DNA of 64,000 nucleotides, from the NCBI GenBank assembly GCA_029782025.1, contig JAKOVR010000167.1, positions 1 through 64,000 of the forward strand, given 5' to 3'. The DNA is from Actinomycetes bacterium (lineage in GTDB: Bacteria > Actinomycetota > Acidimicrobiia > Acidimicrobiales > Acidimicrobilacustridaceae). Positions within the stretch are counted from its first letter, which is position 1. Every line of letters begins with the position of its first letter. Below are positions 1 through 8,127 of this stretch, piece after piece. Under the pieces are notes generated by a model that did no database searches, had not been told where the DNA came from, and saw only the letters and a list, made by a program, of their open reading frames with translations. Position numbers and translations under genes: made by a program.

Positions 1-174
1 GACGACGCGCCGCTGTGGGGCCGGCCGGGAGGCCCGGTCGAGGGCGGCACCCGGGCCGAGCAACGCCAGTGGCTGTGGTCGCAGGCCGCCTCCATCGCCG
101 GGGGGACGAGCGAGGTGCAGCGCACCATCATCGGCGAGCGCATCCTCGGCCTGCCCCGGGCCTTGGGTGCGTAA
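1..174 (+). CDS. Acyl-CoA dehydrogenase, C-terminal fragment (cut by window edge)
   Basis: The first 57 codons are open from base 1 and end in TAA at 172-174. They encode the characteristic C-terminal helix of acyl-CoA dehydrogenases, with [20 protein letters not shown] near the end. This flavoenzyme family introduces the alpha-beta double bond in acyl-CoAs during beta-oxidation-like catabolism. At the place where medium-chain enzymes carry the catalytic Glu (YEGT), this protein has AGGT, so its base, if any, must lie elsewhere, as in many actinobacterial FadE proteins. The rest of the gene lies left of the window. The stop codon lies inside a perfect inverted repeat. Confidence 0.9.
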   Translation, partial: DDAPLWGRPGGPVEGGTRAEQRQWLWSQAASIAGGTSEVQRTIIGERILGLPRALGA

Positions 175-207
175 GGGCGCGCATAGCGCACCCTTACGCA
201 CCCAAGG
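161..207. repeat. GGGTGCG palindrome, copy E1 (17-bp arms)
   Basis: The left arm CCTTGGGTGCGTAAGGG (161-177) is perfectly complementary to the right arm (191-207), with a 13-nt centre. It overlaps the stop codon of the acyl-CoA dehydrogenase and ends 21 nt before the -10 of the CHAD gene. The whole 47 bp recurs as an exact reverse complement at 42964-43010. Related palindromes are at 20590, 36758 and 52071, with a degraded one at 18624. A terminator or REP-like role is inferred from position; there is no T-tract. Confidence 0.9.
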
Positions 208-228
208 GGGGAGGCGGGGAGCGGCCGG

Positions 229-234
229 TACGAT
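229..234 (+). promoter_or_regulatory. -10 TACGAT, leaderless start of CHAD gene
   Basis: TACGAT followed by 6 nt and GTG at 241. No ribosome-binding site is present. The spacing implies transcription begins at or next to the start codon. Confidence 0.55.
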
Positions 235-240
235 CGACCT

Positions 241-1164
241 GTGGGTTCCGCACCGACGCCGCGCCTGACCGTCGGCGGCCTGGTGGGTCGGGCCGTCGGC
301 CGGTCGACCGCCCAGTTGCGGAGCCACGAGCCCGGCGTGCGCGCCGGTGTCGATCCCGAGGCCGTGCACCGCTTCCGTGTCGCCACCCGCCGGTTGCGCT
401 CCGATCTGGCCACCTTCCGCCCGCTGCTGGACCCCGGCCCGGTCGCCGATCTCCGGGCCGATCTGGCCTGGCTGGGGGGTGTGGTCGGCGCCGTGCGGGA
501 CGCCGACGTCCTCGCCGCCCGGCTGGCAGCGTCGGCCGGCGTTCTCGGCGTCGACCCGCGCGCCCCGACGCTCGTCGCGCTGCTGGCCGTGCTCGACCAC
601 GAGCGCGACGCGGCGAGGGTCGAGCTGCTCGCCGCCCTCGACAGCGTTCGCTACGCGTCGCTGCTGGCCCGCCTCGACGCCCTGGCCGCGTCGCCCCCGG
701 CCCGGCCCCGCCACCGTGGGCGCCTCCGCCGGCCCGCCCGCTCGTCGGCCCGGTTGCGCCGCATCGTGGGCCGCCGGTGGGACGACCTGGCGGCGGCGGC
801 CGAGGCCCTCCCCCCGGACCTCGCCTCCGCCGCCGATGCCGACCTGCACCGGGTGCGGATCCGCGCCAAGCGCGTCCGCTACGCCGCCGACGCCGTGGCG
901 GACGCCGTCCCCGCCGCCGCGCCCTTCGCCGCCGCCCTCACCGGGTTGCAGGACGTGCTGGGCGAGCACCACGACGCCGTGGTCGCTACGGCGCGGCTGC
1001 GCGACCTGCGGGACCGCGCCGCGGCCGGAGGACCCGACGGGGCGGTCGAGCTCGTCGACGGGCTGCTGGCGGCCGAGGACCGGGCCCGGCGCGCCGCGCT
1101 CGACGCCTGGGCGGCAGCGTGGACCGCGGCGTCGCGCCGCCGGCTGCGCCGCTGGCTCGGGTGA
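241..1164 (+). CDS. CHAD domain protein
   Basis: This 307-residue protein is one CHAD domain, an all-helical, His-rich fold of two similar four-helix halves that binds polyphosphate or other polyanions. The first signature is HRFRVATRRLRSD from about residue 43. The second is HRVRIRAKRVRY from about residue 203, followed by GLQDVLGEHHDAVV. The basic residues of these helices line the anion-binding groove. CHAD domains are often fused to a CYTH phosphatase domain; here the domain stands alone. No signal peptide is visible, so a cytoplasmic location is likely. The GTG start is chosen because a TACGAT hexamer lies 6 nt upstream. The gene converges on ppnP with a 7-bp gap. The exact physiological role is unknown. 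Confidence 0.85.
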   Translation: MGSAPTPRLTVGGLVGRAVGRSTAQLRSHEPGVRAGVDPEAVHRFRVATRRLRSDLATFRPLLDPGPVADLRADLAWLGGVVGAVRDADVLAARLAASAGVLGVDPRAPTLVALLAVLDHERDAARVELLAALDSVRYASLLARLDALAASPPARPRHRGRLRRPARSSARLRRIVGRRWDDLAAAAEALPPDLASAADADLHRVRIRAKRVRYAADAVADAVPAAAPFAAALTGLQDVLGEHHDAVVATARLRDLRDRAAAGGPDGAVELVDGLLAAEDRARRAALDAWAAAWTAASRRRLRRWLG

Positions 1165-1171
1165 CGCCCGG

Positions 1172-1459
1172 CTACAGGTACTCGCAGAGGTAGGCCGAAG
1201 GGAGCTCGGCCCGCACGTCGAAGCCGCTCGACCCCGGGACCTCGAACGCGGTGCCGGCCGGGAAGGCTCGCCACCCGTCCTCGCCCGGGAGCTGGGCCCA
1301 CAGCTCGCCGCTCACGACGGTCATCCGCTCGGGCGCGTCGGTGCCGAAGTGGTAGTCGCCCGGTGCGATGACCCCCGTGGACTGACGCCGGCCGTTGCGC
1401 TCGAACGCGATGCTCTGGACGGCGCCGTCGAAGTACGTGTTGTGGGTGAGCTCGGTCAT
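1172..1459 (-). CDS. ppnP: Pyrimidine/purine nucleoside phosphorylase PpnP (DUF1255)
   Basis: The 95-residue protein matches the small cupin family PpnP/YaiE, whose members are about 94 residues long and phosphorolyse diverse nucleosides to free base and ribose-1-phosphate. Visible family features are the N-terminal HNTYFDGAVQSIAF, then GVIAPGDYHFGTDAPERMTV, and the C-terminal cupin strand ending in AYLCEYL. The longer open frame upstream encodes an unrelated Arg-rich stretch, so the internal ATG at 1459 is preferred; it gives the normal family length. The gene is divergent from the membrane protein at 1497 with a 37-bp spacer and convergent with the CHAD gene. A cytoplasmic nucleoside-salvage role is inferred from the family. 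Confidence 0.85.
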   Translation of the reverse strand: MTELTHNTYFDGAVQSIAFERNGRRQSTGVIAPGDYHFGTDAPERMTVVSGELWAQLPGEDGWRAFPAGTAFEVPGSSGFDVRAELPSAYLCEYL

Positions 1460-1496
1460 GGCCGCGACCCTTGCACACCTGCGAACATGGCACCGC

Positions 1497-3440
1497 ATGG
1501 GGGACCGCACGCCGCGCCGGGGGGAGGCCGCGGGCGTCCTGGCGGTGCCGGTGGCCGTGATGGCGGCGCTCGGGTGGCGCCTCCTGCGCACGGTCGCGGT
1601 GCCGGGTGCGGTCGATCACCCCAGCCAGTTCGCCCGGATGGAGTGGTTCCGCTCGGCCATGGCCACGGGCCGGGATCCGCTCGGGTTCACCCCTGCCCTC
1701 GGGGGCGGGTGGCCCGACCTGCAGCTCTACCCACCGGGCGTGGCCTCGCTCGGGTGGTTCTTCGCCGACGTGGTCCGCACGGGGCCCACCACCGGCTACT
1801 GGCTGGTCGTCGTCGTGGCGTGGTTCCTCCCCGCTCTCGCCGGGGCGGCCACGCTGCGCTGGGTCGGCGCCCGACCGTCGACGGCCGCCCTCGGCGGGAT
1901 CGTCGTCGGCGCGCTCTCCTTCGGCTACAGCGGGACGCGCGGCGGAGCGGCGATCGGTGTCCTCGGGGCCCGCATCTCCCTTGCCGCGTCGGTGCTGCTG
2001 ATCGGCCTGGTCGTCCGGGCGCGGCGCCGATGGTCGGACCGGTCACCCGGCCCGTGGGACCTCCTGGCCATCGGGACGAGCGCCTTCGCCACCGCGTGGT
2101 TCCATGCCTTCTTCCTCCCCGGCACGGTGCTCGCCGTGGTCGTGCTCCTCGCCCTCCCCGGTCCCCGGCCCCGGGCCCGCCTCGCCCTCGGTCTGGCCGC
2201 GTCCGCTGGCTTCCTCCTGGCCGGCTGGTGGTGGCTCGGCGCGGTCGGGCTCCACGATCTCGCCGTCCCCATCGACCGCGCGCCGGGTGAGACCGTCGTC
2301 GATCACCTCCTGCACCCGGCCTTCGACACCTTCGGCGGGATCGACTGGCTGGTCCTCGCCGTCGCCGCCGCGCTGACCGTGGCCCGCTCGGTCCGTCGCC
2401 GTCCCGGCCCGGCGCCGGGCGAGGCGGCCGGGTCGACGCCACGGTTCGCCCTCGACGGGCCGATGGTCCTCGTCGTGCCGCTCGCCGCGGCTGCGGTCGC
2501 CCTGTTGGTCGCCGCGCTGGACACCGCGCTCGGGTCCGGGCAGCTCGACGCCTCCCGGGTGGTCGACGGCGGCTACGTGTGGGCCGGGCTGGTCGCCTCC
2601 ATGGGGGTGGAGACGATCGGGCCGACGAGGCGGTCGTCGGCCCGCACCCTGGTCACGGTGGCCTGCGGCGTGCTGTGGGTCGGCCTGCAGTGGCGCGGCC
2701 TGCCGCCCTCGGCCTTCGCCGACTCGATCGACGCGGTCGAGCAGCGCGGTCCGGCGGCGGTCTGGCCGCTGTTGCGGGGCGGGGAGGGCCGCGTCGCGTT
2801 CACGGCGGGATCGTTCGAGGACGAGAGCAGCATCTGGACGTTGACCCATGCCCGCACGGGCCGGGAGCCGGCCATCGGTGGTCTCCTCCAGGCCCAGCTG
2901 CAGCACGGTCCGGGGGCCTCCCGGTTGGTGGGACACGGCAACGACCTCGACGACCGGTCGATCTTCGGCATCGCCTGGGCCGACCTCGCCGCCGACCCCG
3001 GTCGCCTCCGGACCGTGCACGACTGGCTGGTGGAGCTGCGGATCACCACCGTGGTGAGCGAACGCCGGGCCGGGGTGACCCCGCAGCCCGCCGACGTCCT
3101 CGCCGCGGCGCCGGCGCTGTTCCGTCGGGCGGGCGGGAGCGGCGCCCTCGACGTGTGGGACGTCCTCGGTGCCGACCCGGCAGTCGTGGTGCCGGACCGG
3201 GTCCGGCTGATCGAGGGCGCCGGCTGGATCGCCACCGACCCCGAGGCCCGCGACGGCCTGGTCGCCACCGCCGGCCTCGACCGGTGGCGCCAGCCGGTGG
3301 TGGTCGTCCCGCCTTCGCGCCGGGCCGCCATCGAGCCCGTCGAGCCGACCGGGGCCCGGTGGCGCCTGGTCGGGCCGGCCGCAGCGCTGCCGGCGGGGGT
3401 GGGGGCCGTCGTCGCCGCCCGTCGGGCCAGGCGCCCCTAG
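1497..3440 (+). CDS. Polytopic membrane protein, 6-pyruvoyl-tetrahydropterin synthase-related type
   Basis: This integral membrane protein of 647 residues has many hydrophobic helices in its first 400 residues (for example around YWLVVVVAWFLPALAG) and a more polar C-terminal part. The early motif HPSQFARMEWFRSAMATG followed by GGGWPDLQLYPPGVASL resembles the PTPS-related/GT-C-like membrane family, in which such loops follow the first helix. By analogy it could be a lipid-linked glycosyltransferase or have another envelope role; no substrate can be assigned. Start choice: ATG 1497 follows the divergent ppnP start and gives a short cytoplasmic N-terminus before the first helix; an in-frame ATG at 1458 is possible. 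Its TAG stop is part of the TAGTGT -10 of the next gene. Confidence 0.6.
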   Translation: MGDRTPRRGEAAGVLAVPVAVMAALGWRLLRTVAVPGAVDHPSQFARMEWFRSAMATGRDPLGFTPALGGGWPDLQLYPPGVASLGWFFADVVRTGPTTGYWLVVVVAWFLPALAGAATLRWVGARPSTAALGGIVVGALSFGYSGTRGGAAIGVLGARISLAASVLLIGLVVRARRRWSDRSPGPWDLLAIGTSAFATAWFHAFFLPGTVLAVVVLLALPGPRPRARLALGLAASAGFLLAGWWWLGAVGLHDLAVPIDRAPGETVVDHLLHPAFDTFGGIDWLVLAVAAALTVARSVRRRPGPAPGEAAGSTPRFALDGPMVLVVPLAAAAVALLVAALDTALGSGQLDASRVVDGGYVWAGLVASMGVETIGPTRRSSARTLVTVACGVLWVGLQWRGLPPSAFADSIDAVEQRGPAAVWPLLRGGEGRVAFTAGSFEDESSIWTLTHARTGREPAIGGLLQAQLQHGPGASRLVGHGNDLDDRSIFGIAWADLAADPGRLRTVHDWLVELRITTVVSERRAGVTPQPADVLAAAPALFRRAGGSGALDVWDVLGADPAVVVPDRVRLIEGAGWIATDPEARDGLVATAGLDRWRQPVVVVPPSRRAAIEPVEPTGARWRLVGPAAALPAGVGAVVAARRARRP

Positions 3441-3443
3441 TGT
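3438..3443 (+). promoter_or_regulatory. -10 TAGTGT, leaderless start of channel gene
   Basis: TAGTGT, 6 nt, then ATG 3450. The first three bases are also the stop codon of the upstream gene, so the channel gene can be transcribed separately. Confidence 0.5.
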
Positions 3444-3449
3444 GGGCGG

Positions 3450-5702
3450 ATGGTGCGATCCCACGCGGGGCGCACGCCGGGGATGGCGACCCGGCGCGGC
3501 CTCCTCCACTGGATGGACAACTGGGTCGACCTGCTCCTGACCACGCTGGCGGCGGCGGCGATCCCGCTGCTCATCGTCGAGACCGGTGATCCCGACCCGG
3601 GCGACGCCAGCCTGGTGGTGGGCTTCAGCTGGGTGATCTGGGGTGCCTTCACCGCCAACCTCCTCCTCCGGCTGGCGTTGAGCGAGGATCGGATCGCCGC
3701 CTTCCGGTGGCTGATCCCGGACGCGGTGCTGGTGGTGGGCCAACCGCTGCTGTCGATCGGGGAGCGCAAGGCCTCGCCCCTGTTGGCGCTCGTGCCGCTG
3801 ACCGCGGTGGGCCTCCGAGCCGTGTTCAAGGGCCGCGTGCTGCGCCGCACCGGGCACCAGCTCCGCACCCACCCGCTGCGGGTGGTGGGCACGGTGGTCC
3901 CGTTGACGTGGGTCCTCAGCGCCGCGCTCATCTTCCGCCACGAGCGCGACTCGGGGGCCATCGGGTCGTTCGGCGACGGGCTGTGGTGGAGCGCGGTCAC
4001 CCTGGCCACCGTCGGCTACGGGGACATCTCCCCGAAGACCACCGTCGGCCGCTACATCGGCGTGGGCACGATGGTGGTGGGCATCGGCATGTTCTCCGTC
4101 GTCACGGCCCAGTTGGCCGAGCGTCTCGTGGCCCACCGCCGGGCCGTGGGTCGCACCGACGTGCTCGAGACCGGCCACACCCTCGTCCTCGGCTGGTCGC
4201 CCATGGTCGCCACCATCCTCGGGGAGCTGCTGCTCGCCAACCGCAGCCGGCGTGACGCCGCCGTGGTCGTCATGGCCGACCAGGAGACCGAGGACATGTA
4301 CGCCTACCTCGCCGCCCACGTCGACGGCCTGGACCGCACCAGCACCACGGTGGTGTGCCGCACCGGCCGGCCGTCCGACCCGGCCGACCTGCGCCGCTGC
4401 CATCCCGAGCGGGCCCGTTCGATCGTGGTGGTCGACGCCGATCACGACGACGCCGTCGTGGCCCGCACCCTGCTCGCCCTGCTCCACCTCGATGCGCCGC
4501 CGGGTGACGTGCCCATCGTGGCCGAGATCGACGACCGGGCCATCGCCGCGTCGATCCTGCACGCCATGCCCGGCCGGGTCATGGTCGTCGACCCGGTCGC
4601 CTTCGTCGCCCGCACCGCGGCCCAGGCCTGCCTCTCCGCCGGGGTGGCCCTCACCTACGAGGAGCTCCTCGGGGTGGAGGGCTCCGAGCTGTACGTCCAG
4701 GCGGTGGAGGGGTCGGTCGGATCGACCGTGGCCGACTTCGCTCGCTGCCTCCCCGACGCCTGCCTCGTCGGGCTCCAGTTCGCCTCCGGGAAGGTCGATC
4801 TCGCCCCGCCGCCCGGCACCGTGATCGCCCCCGGCGATCAGCTGGTGCTGCTGGCCCTCGACGATGCCGCCGTCACCGTGGCGCCGCCGGGGACGTGGGC
4901 AGCGCCCGGTCCGGTGGTGCCGCGCGGGTCGGACCCGCTCCGGCCGGTGCGGGTCCTGGTGCTCGGCTGGAACGAGCTCGCCCCGTTCGCGCTCGACGAG
5001 CTCGGCGACATGGTGGCGCCGGGGTCGACCGTCGTCGTCACCGTGGATCCCGAGGTGCACTCGGCCGGCGAGGGCGCGGTGCCGACCCGGGCCGGCAACG
5101 CCACGGTGGAGGTGCGGCGGGCCTCGGGTGACGCCTGGGCCGCGGCCCTGGAGGCCGTCGCCGCCGACGGGGCCGACCACGTGATGATCCTGTGCCCCCA
5201 CGAAGGGGTGGACGCCAGCGAGGCCGACACCCGCGCCCTGCTCACCACCCTGCAGGTGCGACGCCTCCTCGCCGACCGGGGGCACGACCCGTCGGTGGTC
5301 ACCGAGCTGCGCGACCAGCACGACGTCGCCCTCGCCCCCCGGGCCACCGCCGGCGACTTCATCGTGAGCGAGAAGCTGGTGAGCCTGCTGCTGGCCCAGC
5401 TCAGCGAGGACCGCGACCTCGAGGCGGTGTTCACCGACCTGCTCGACCCCGAGGGCGCCGAGCTGTACTGCAAGCCGGCGCGCTGGTTCGGCGTCACCGA
5501 TCCGGACGGCGTCACCGTGCCGTTCGGTGCCCTGGTCACGGCCGGCATCGAGCGGGGGGACTGGCCCATCGGCGTGCGGCGCTTGGACCAGGCGGGTGAC
5601 GAGGCGGCGGCGTTCGGCGTGCGCTTCAACCCGGGCAAGGACGAGCCGGTGCGGCTCCGACCCGACGACCAGGTCATCGTCGTCAGCGACGACGCCGGCT
5701 GA
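3450..5702 (+). CDS. CASTOR/POLLUX-like cation channel with paired RCK-type domains
   Basis: This 750-residue protein begins with membrane helices. A pore helix and the potassium-type selectivity filter TVGYGD follow at about residues 187-192. The large soluble part holds two Rossmann-like regulatory domains. The first begins after ETGHTLVLGWSPMVATIL (about residue 235); the second starts at VRVLVLGWNELAPFALDEL. The GW replacing the usual GxGxxG is typical of the CASTOR/POLLUX (DMI1) family of ligand-gated cation channels. A role in potassium or calcium flux at the plasma membrane is inferred. ATG 3450 fits the leaderless pattern; ATG 3483 is an alternative. The gene converges on the GMC oxidoreductase gene. 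Confidence 0.8.
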   Translation: MVRSHAGRTPGMATRRGLLHWMDNWVDLLLTTLAAAAIPLLIVETGDPDPGDASLVVGFSWVIWGAFTANLLLRLALSEDRIAAFRWLIPDAVLVVGQPLLSIGERKASPLLALVPLTAVGLRAVFKGRVLRRTGHQLRTHPLRVVGTVVPLTWVLSAALIFRHERDSGAIGSFGDGLWWSAVTLATVGYGDISPKTTVGRYIGVGTMVVGIGMFSVVTAQLAERLVAHRRAVGRTDVLETGHTLVLGWSPMVATILGELLLANRSRRDAAVVVMADQETEDMYAYLAAHVDGLDRTSTTVVCRTGRPSDPADLRRCHPERARSIVVVDADHDDAVVARTLLALLHLDAPPGDVPIVAEIDDRAIAASILHAMPGRVMVVDPVAFVARTAAQACLSAGVALTYEELLGVEGSELYVQAVEGSVGSTVADFARCLPDACLVGLQFASGKVDLAPPPGTVIAPGDQLVLLALDDAAVTVAPPGTWAAPGPVVPRGSDPLRPVRVLVLGWNELAPFALDELGDMVAPGSTVVVTVDPEVHSAGEGAVPTRAGNATVEVRRASGDAWAAALEAVAADGADHVMILCPHEGVDASEADTRALLTTLQVRRLLADRGHDPSVVTELRDQHDVALAPRATAGDFIVSEKLVSLLLAQLSEDRDLEAVFTDLLDPEGAELYCKPARWFGVTDPDGVTVPFGALVTAGIERGDWPIGVRRLDQAGDEAAAFGVRFNPGKDEPVRLRPDDQVIVVSDDAG

Positions 5703-5704
5703 CG

Positions 5705-5731
5705 GCGGTCGCCGGCCGACGACCCGACCGC
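5705..5731. terminator. Hairpin between convergent genes
   Basis: A 7-bp stem, GCGGTCG (5705-5711) with CGACCGC (5725-5731), and a 13-nt loop lie in the 33-bp gap between the channel and GMC genes. There is no T-tract. A bidirectional terminator role is inferred. Confidence 0.35.
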
Positions 5732-5735
5732 GGGC

Positions 5736-7487
5736 TCAGGCCGGGGCGGTGGGCGGCCGCGGGGTGCCGGTGAGGAGGTGGGCGGCCCGGGCGGCGAGCG
5801 CGGCCAGCGTGAGGGTGGGGCCGTAGCCGGTGGAGGTGACGAACACCGACGAGTCGGCGCAGAGCAGGTTCTCGACGTCGTGGAAGCGCTGCTCCGGTCC
5901 CACGACGGAGGCGGCGGGATCGGTGCCCATGCGGCAGGTGCCCATCCAGTGCTTCGAGGCCGGGGCCACGCCGAGCGGGTTGGCCAGCTCCAGCGGCCCG
6001 AGCGCGCCGATGGGCGGCGAGGTGGTGGAGAAGGCCCACGTGGCGCCGGCGTCACGGAGGACCTGCTCGAGGATGGGGGCGACGTGGTCGGATGCCGCCA
6101 CCTCGTGGCGGTGCGGTGCGTAGGTGACCCGGCCGGCGGCGAGGCCCCATACGTCGCGGACGGACGGGTCGAGGTCGACGGCGTTGGTGACCTGGGGGAG
6201 GTCCTCGCCTTGCATCGTGAAGACCCACAGCTTGTCGCGCAGCTCCGATGCCACCATCGACGGGTTGTGGCCCGGGCCCCGCGGGTAGGTGCTCGCTTCC
6301 ATCACCGGGCCGGCGGCCGATCCGTGCTCGACGATGCCGCCCCGCAGCCACGGCAGCCCGGCGGCGCGGGCCGCGGCCTGCTGGGCCTCGTCGCCGATGA
6401 TGTGGTCGTCGTGGAGGTGGGTGACGGCCCGCCCGGTGTGGCCCCGCATCGAGAACGGGAACGAGCCCACGGTGAGGGTCTGGACGTGGAACATGAGGTA
6501 CCGCCCGACCAGCCCGCTCGAGTTGCCCACCCCGGAGCGCAGGAGGAGCCGCGGGGTCTCGAACGCCCCGCAGGCCAGGACCACGAAGCGGGCCCGGACC
6601 TCACGCACCGGGGCGTCGGCCGATCCGATGGCCTGCGTGGTGTCGAGGTAGCGCACACCGGTGGCCCGCCGCCCGGTGCCGTCGGTCAGCACCTCGGTGA
6701 CGACGCATTCGGGGCGGATCTCGCAGCGGCCGGTCTGCAGCGCCCGCTGGAGCATCGCCACCGGGTCGCCCTTGGCATGGATGGGGCACCCGTAGTAGCC
6801 GCAGAAGCCGCAGTTGTTGCAGGCCGGGCGGCCGTCGTAGGGCACGGAGTTGGCGCCGGTGGGGGCACGGTAGGGGTGCAGGCCCAACCGCTCGGCCGCC
6901 GGGACCGACAGCGTGGTGCCGAACATGTCGGCGCCGGGCGGCATCGGGTAGGGGCCGCTGCGCCACTCGGCGAACGGGTTGCCGCCCTTGGCCGGGTCGG
7001 CCTCGCCGGCCACCCCGATGGACCGCTCCACCTCGGCGTAGTAGGGCTCCACGTCGTCGTAGGTGATGGGCCAGTCGTCGACGGCCGCCCCCTCCACCGG
7101 GCCGAGCTCGCTGCGGAGATGGAAGTCGATGGCGCGGAACCGCGGCAGCTTGCCGTCGGCGTGCACGCCGGCCCCGCCCACGGTGGTGGGCATGTTGTTG
7201 ACGTCGCCGACGAAGAGCCGGTCGCCGTCGTCGGCGAGGTGGTCGGCCCGGCGGTAGCTGCGGGGTTCGAGCAGCGGGTCGGGGCCGAGGAAGTGGCGGC
7301 GCATGAAGCGCAGCTCGTCGTTGGCGAAGTCTCCCTTCAGGTCGTAGGGCGCGCTGAGTTCGAGGAGGTGGTTGCGTCCCTTCTCGAGCACGATGCACGA
7401 CCAACCGGCGGCGGTGACGACCTCGGCGAAGGTGGCGCCGCCGGGCCCCGACCCCACGATCACCACGTCGGCGTCGACGTCGCTCAC
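5736..7487 (-). CDS. GMC family oxidoreductase (gluconate/glucose dehydrogenase type)
   Basis: This 583-residue FAD enzyme begins with the dinucleotide-binding motif VVIVGSGPGGATFAEVV at residues 8-24. The cysteine cluster CNNCGFCGYYGC near residue 222 resembles the iron-sulfur-cluster region of membrane-linked bacterial FAD-glucose dehydrogenase alpha subunits. The C-terminal GMC motif HWMGTCRMGTD near residue 510 carries the catalytic His. The position usually Asn or His before PTLT is Gly here (GYGPTLT). These enzymes oxidise an alcohol group of a sugar, sterol or other substrate and pass electrons to a haem partner; none is encoded nearby. The GTG start overlaps the stop of the upstream subunit gene by 4 bp, indicating translational coupling and a complex. 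Confidence 0.85.
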   Translation of the reverse strand: MSDVDADVVIVGSGPGGATFAEVVTAAGWSCIVLEKGRNHLLELSAPYDLKGDFANDELRFMRRHFLGPDPLLEPRSYRRADHLADDGDRLFVGDVNNMPTTVGGAGVHADGKLPRFRAIDFHLRSELGPVEGAAVDDWPITYDDVEPYYAEVERSIGVAGEADPAKGGNPFAEWRSGPYPMPPGADMFGTTLSVPAAERLGLHPYRAPTGANSVPYDGRPACNNCGFCGYYGCPIHAKGDPVAMLQRALQTGRCEIRPECVVTEVLTDGTGRRATGVRYLDTTQAIGSADAPVREVRARFVVLACGAFETPRLLLRSGVGNSSGLVGRYLMFHVQTLTVGSFPFSMRGHTGRAVTHLHDDHIIGDEAQQAAARAAGLPWLRGGIVEHGSAAGPVMEASTYPRGPGHNPSMVASELRDKLWVFTMQGEDLPQVTNAVDLDPSVRDVWGLAAGRVTYAPHRHEVAASDHVAPILEQVLRDAGATWAFSTTSPPIGALGPLELANPLGVAPASKHWMGTCRMGTDPAASVVGPEQRFHDVENLLCADSSVFVTSTGYGPTLTLAALAARAAHLLTGTPRPPTAPA

Positions 7488-8080
7488 CGGGCCCCCTCCG
7501 TCGATCGGCCGGACACCTCGTCGTCGGTGTAGCCGCGGGGCTGGGCGTCGCCGGGGAAGCCGATGAACGTCCATCCGCGTCCGCCCCGGTTCCCGCCGTA
7601 GACGGGATCCCCGTAGGCGGCCTCGCAGGCGTGCTCGTGGAGCAGGGCGGCGAAGTCGGGCACGGCGTCGAGGCGCCGGGCCCGCTCGTCGGCGTCCTGC
7701 TCGGCGAAGTCGGCTCCCAGGGCGGCGAGGCCGTCGCGGTAGCGCTCCTGCCATCCGACCACCGGCCCCGCGAACTCCCGCTCGGGTCGACCCAGGGACC
7801 CCTCGATGCGGGTGCGCCAGGCCAGCTCGTCGACCGGCCGCAGCGGGAACCACTGCTCGAACGAGGCTTCGCCCCCTTTGCGTCCAGAGAACGGCCCGCC
7901 GGCCCAGATGCGGGGCGGGTCGAAGGTGAAGGCGCCGAGGAGCTGGTCGACGTAGTCGGCCACGCCCAGGGCGGCGCCGCCGGGGGCGCCGAGGTCGGGG
8001 TCGGGGGGGAGCACCACGTCGGCGGCGGCGGCGAGCACGGCCAGCTCGGCGTCGGTGAAGTGGGCGTGCACGCCCGCCAT
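7484..8080 (-). CDS. Gluconate 2-dehydrogenase subunit 3-like protein
   Basis: The 198-residue protein has the pattern of the subunit 3 family. It starts with FTDAELAVLAAAADVVLPP and continues with VADYVDQLLGAF, and it ends in a conserved GDPVYGGNRGGRGWTFIGFP block. Family members form the small subunit of membrane-bound gluconate or glucose dehydrogenases and help assemble or export the GMC catalytic subunit, often carrying a Tat signal. No Tat signal is visible here, so the complex may act on the cytoplasmic face or be exported another way. The gene lies first in a two-gene operon with the GMC gene, with which it shares GTGA. It diverges from the membrane protein at 8128 across 47 bp. Confidence 0.8.
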   Translation of the reverse strand: MAGVHAHFTDAELAVLAAAADVVLPPDPDLGAPGGAALGVADYVDQLLGAFTFDPPRIWAGGPFSGRKGGEASFEQWFPLRPVDELAWRTRIEGSLGRPEREFAGPVVGWQERYRDGLAALGADFAEQDADERARRLDAVPDFAALLHEHACEAAYGDPVYGGNRGGRGWTFIGFPGDAQPRGYTDDEVSGRSTEGAR

Positions 8081-8114
8081 CCTGCCCCATCGCGGGCGGG
8101 CCCGCCGTCGCTTG

Positions 8115-8120
8115 TAGCGT
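8115..8120 (+). promoter_or_regulatory. -10 TAGCGT, leaderless start at 8128
   Basis: TAGCGT, 7 nt, then GTG 8128; no ribosome-binding site. Confidence 0.5.
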
Positions 8121-8127
8121 CCCCGCT

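Noticed and set aside
1395-1496. Upstream extension of the membrane-protein gene
   Set aside because: The extension overlaps ppnP on the opposite strand and its sequence lacks the hydrophobic or signal character of a natural N-terminus.
2043-5321. Long open frame on the minus strand (over 1000 codons) opposite the membrane protein and channel genes
   Set aside because: It is a shadow of the high-GC codon bias of the plus-strand genes; its product is Arg/Gly/His-rich without domain features.
5778-7532. Plus-strand open frame of 584 codons over the GMC gene
   Set aside because: The minus-strand GMC and subunit-3 genes show strong family motifs and the GTGA overlap; this frame is Gly/Val/His-rich noise.
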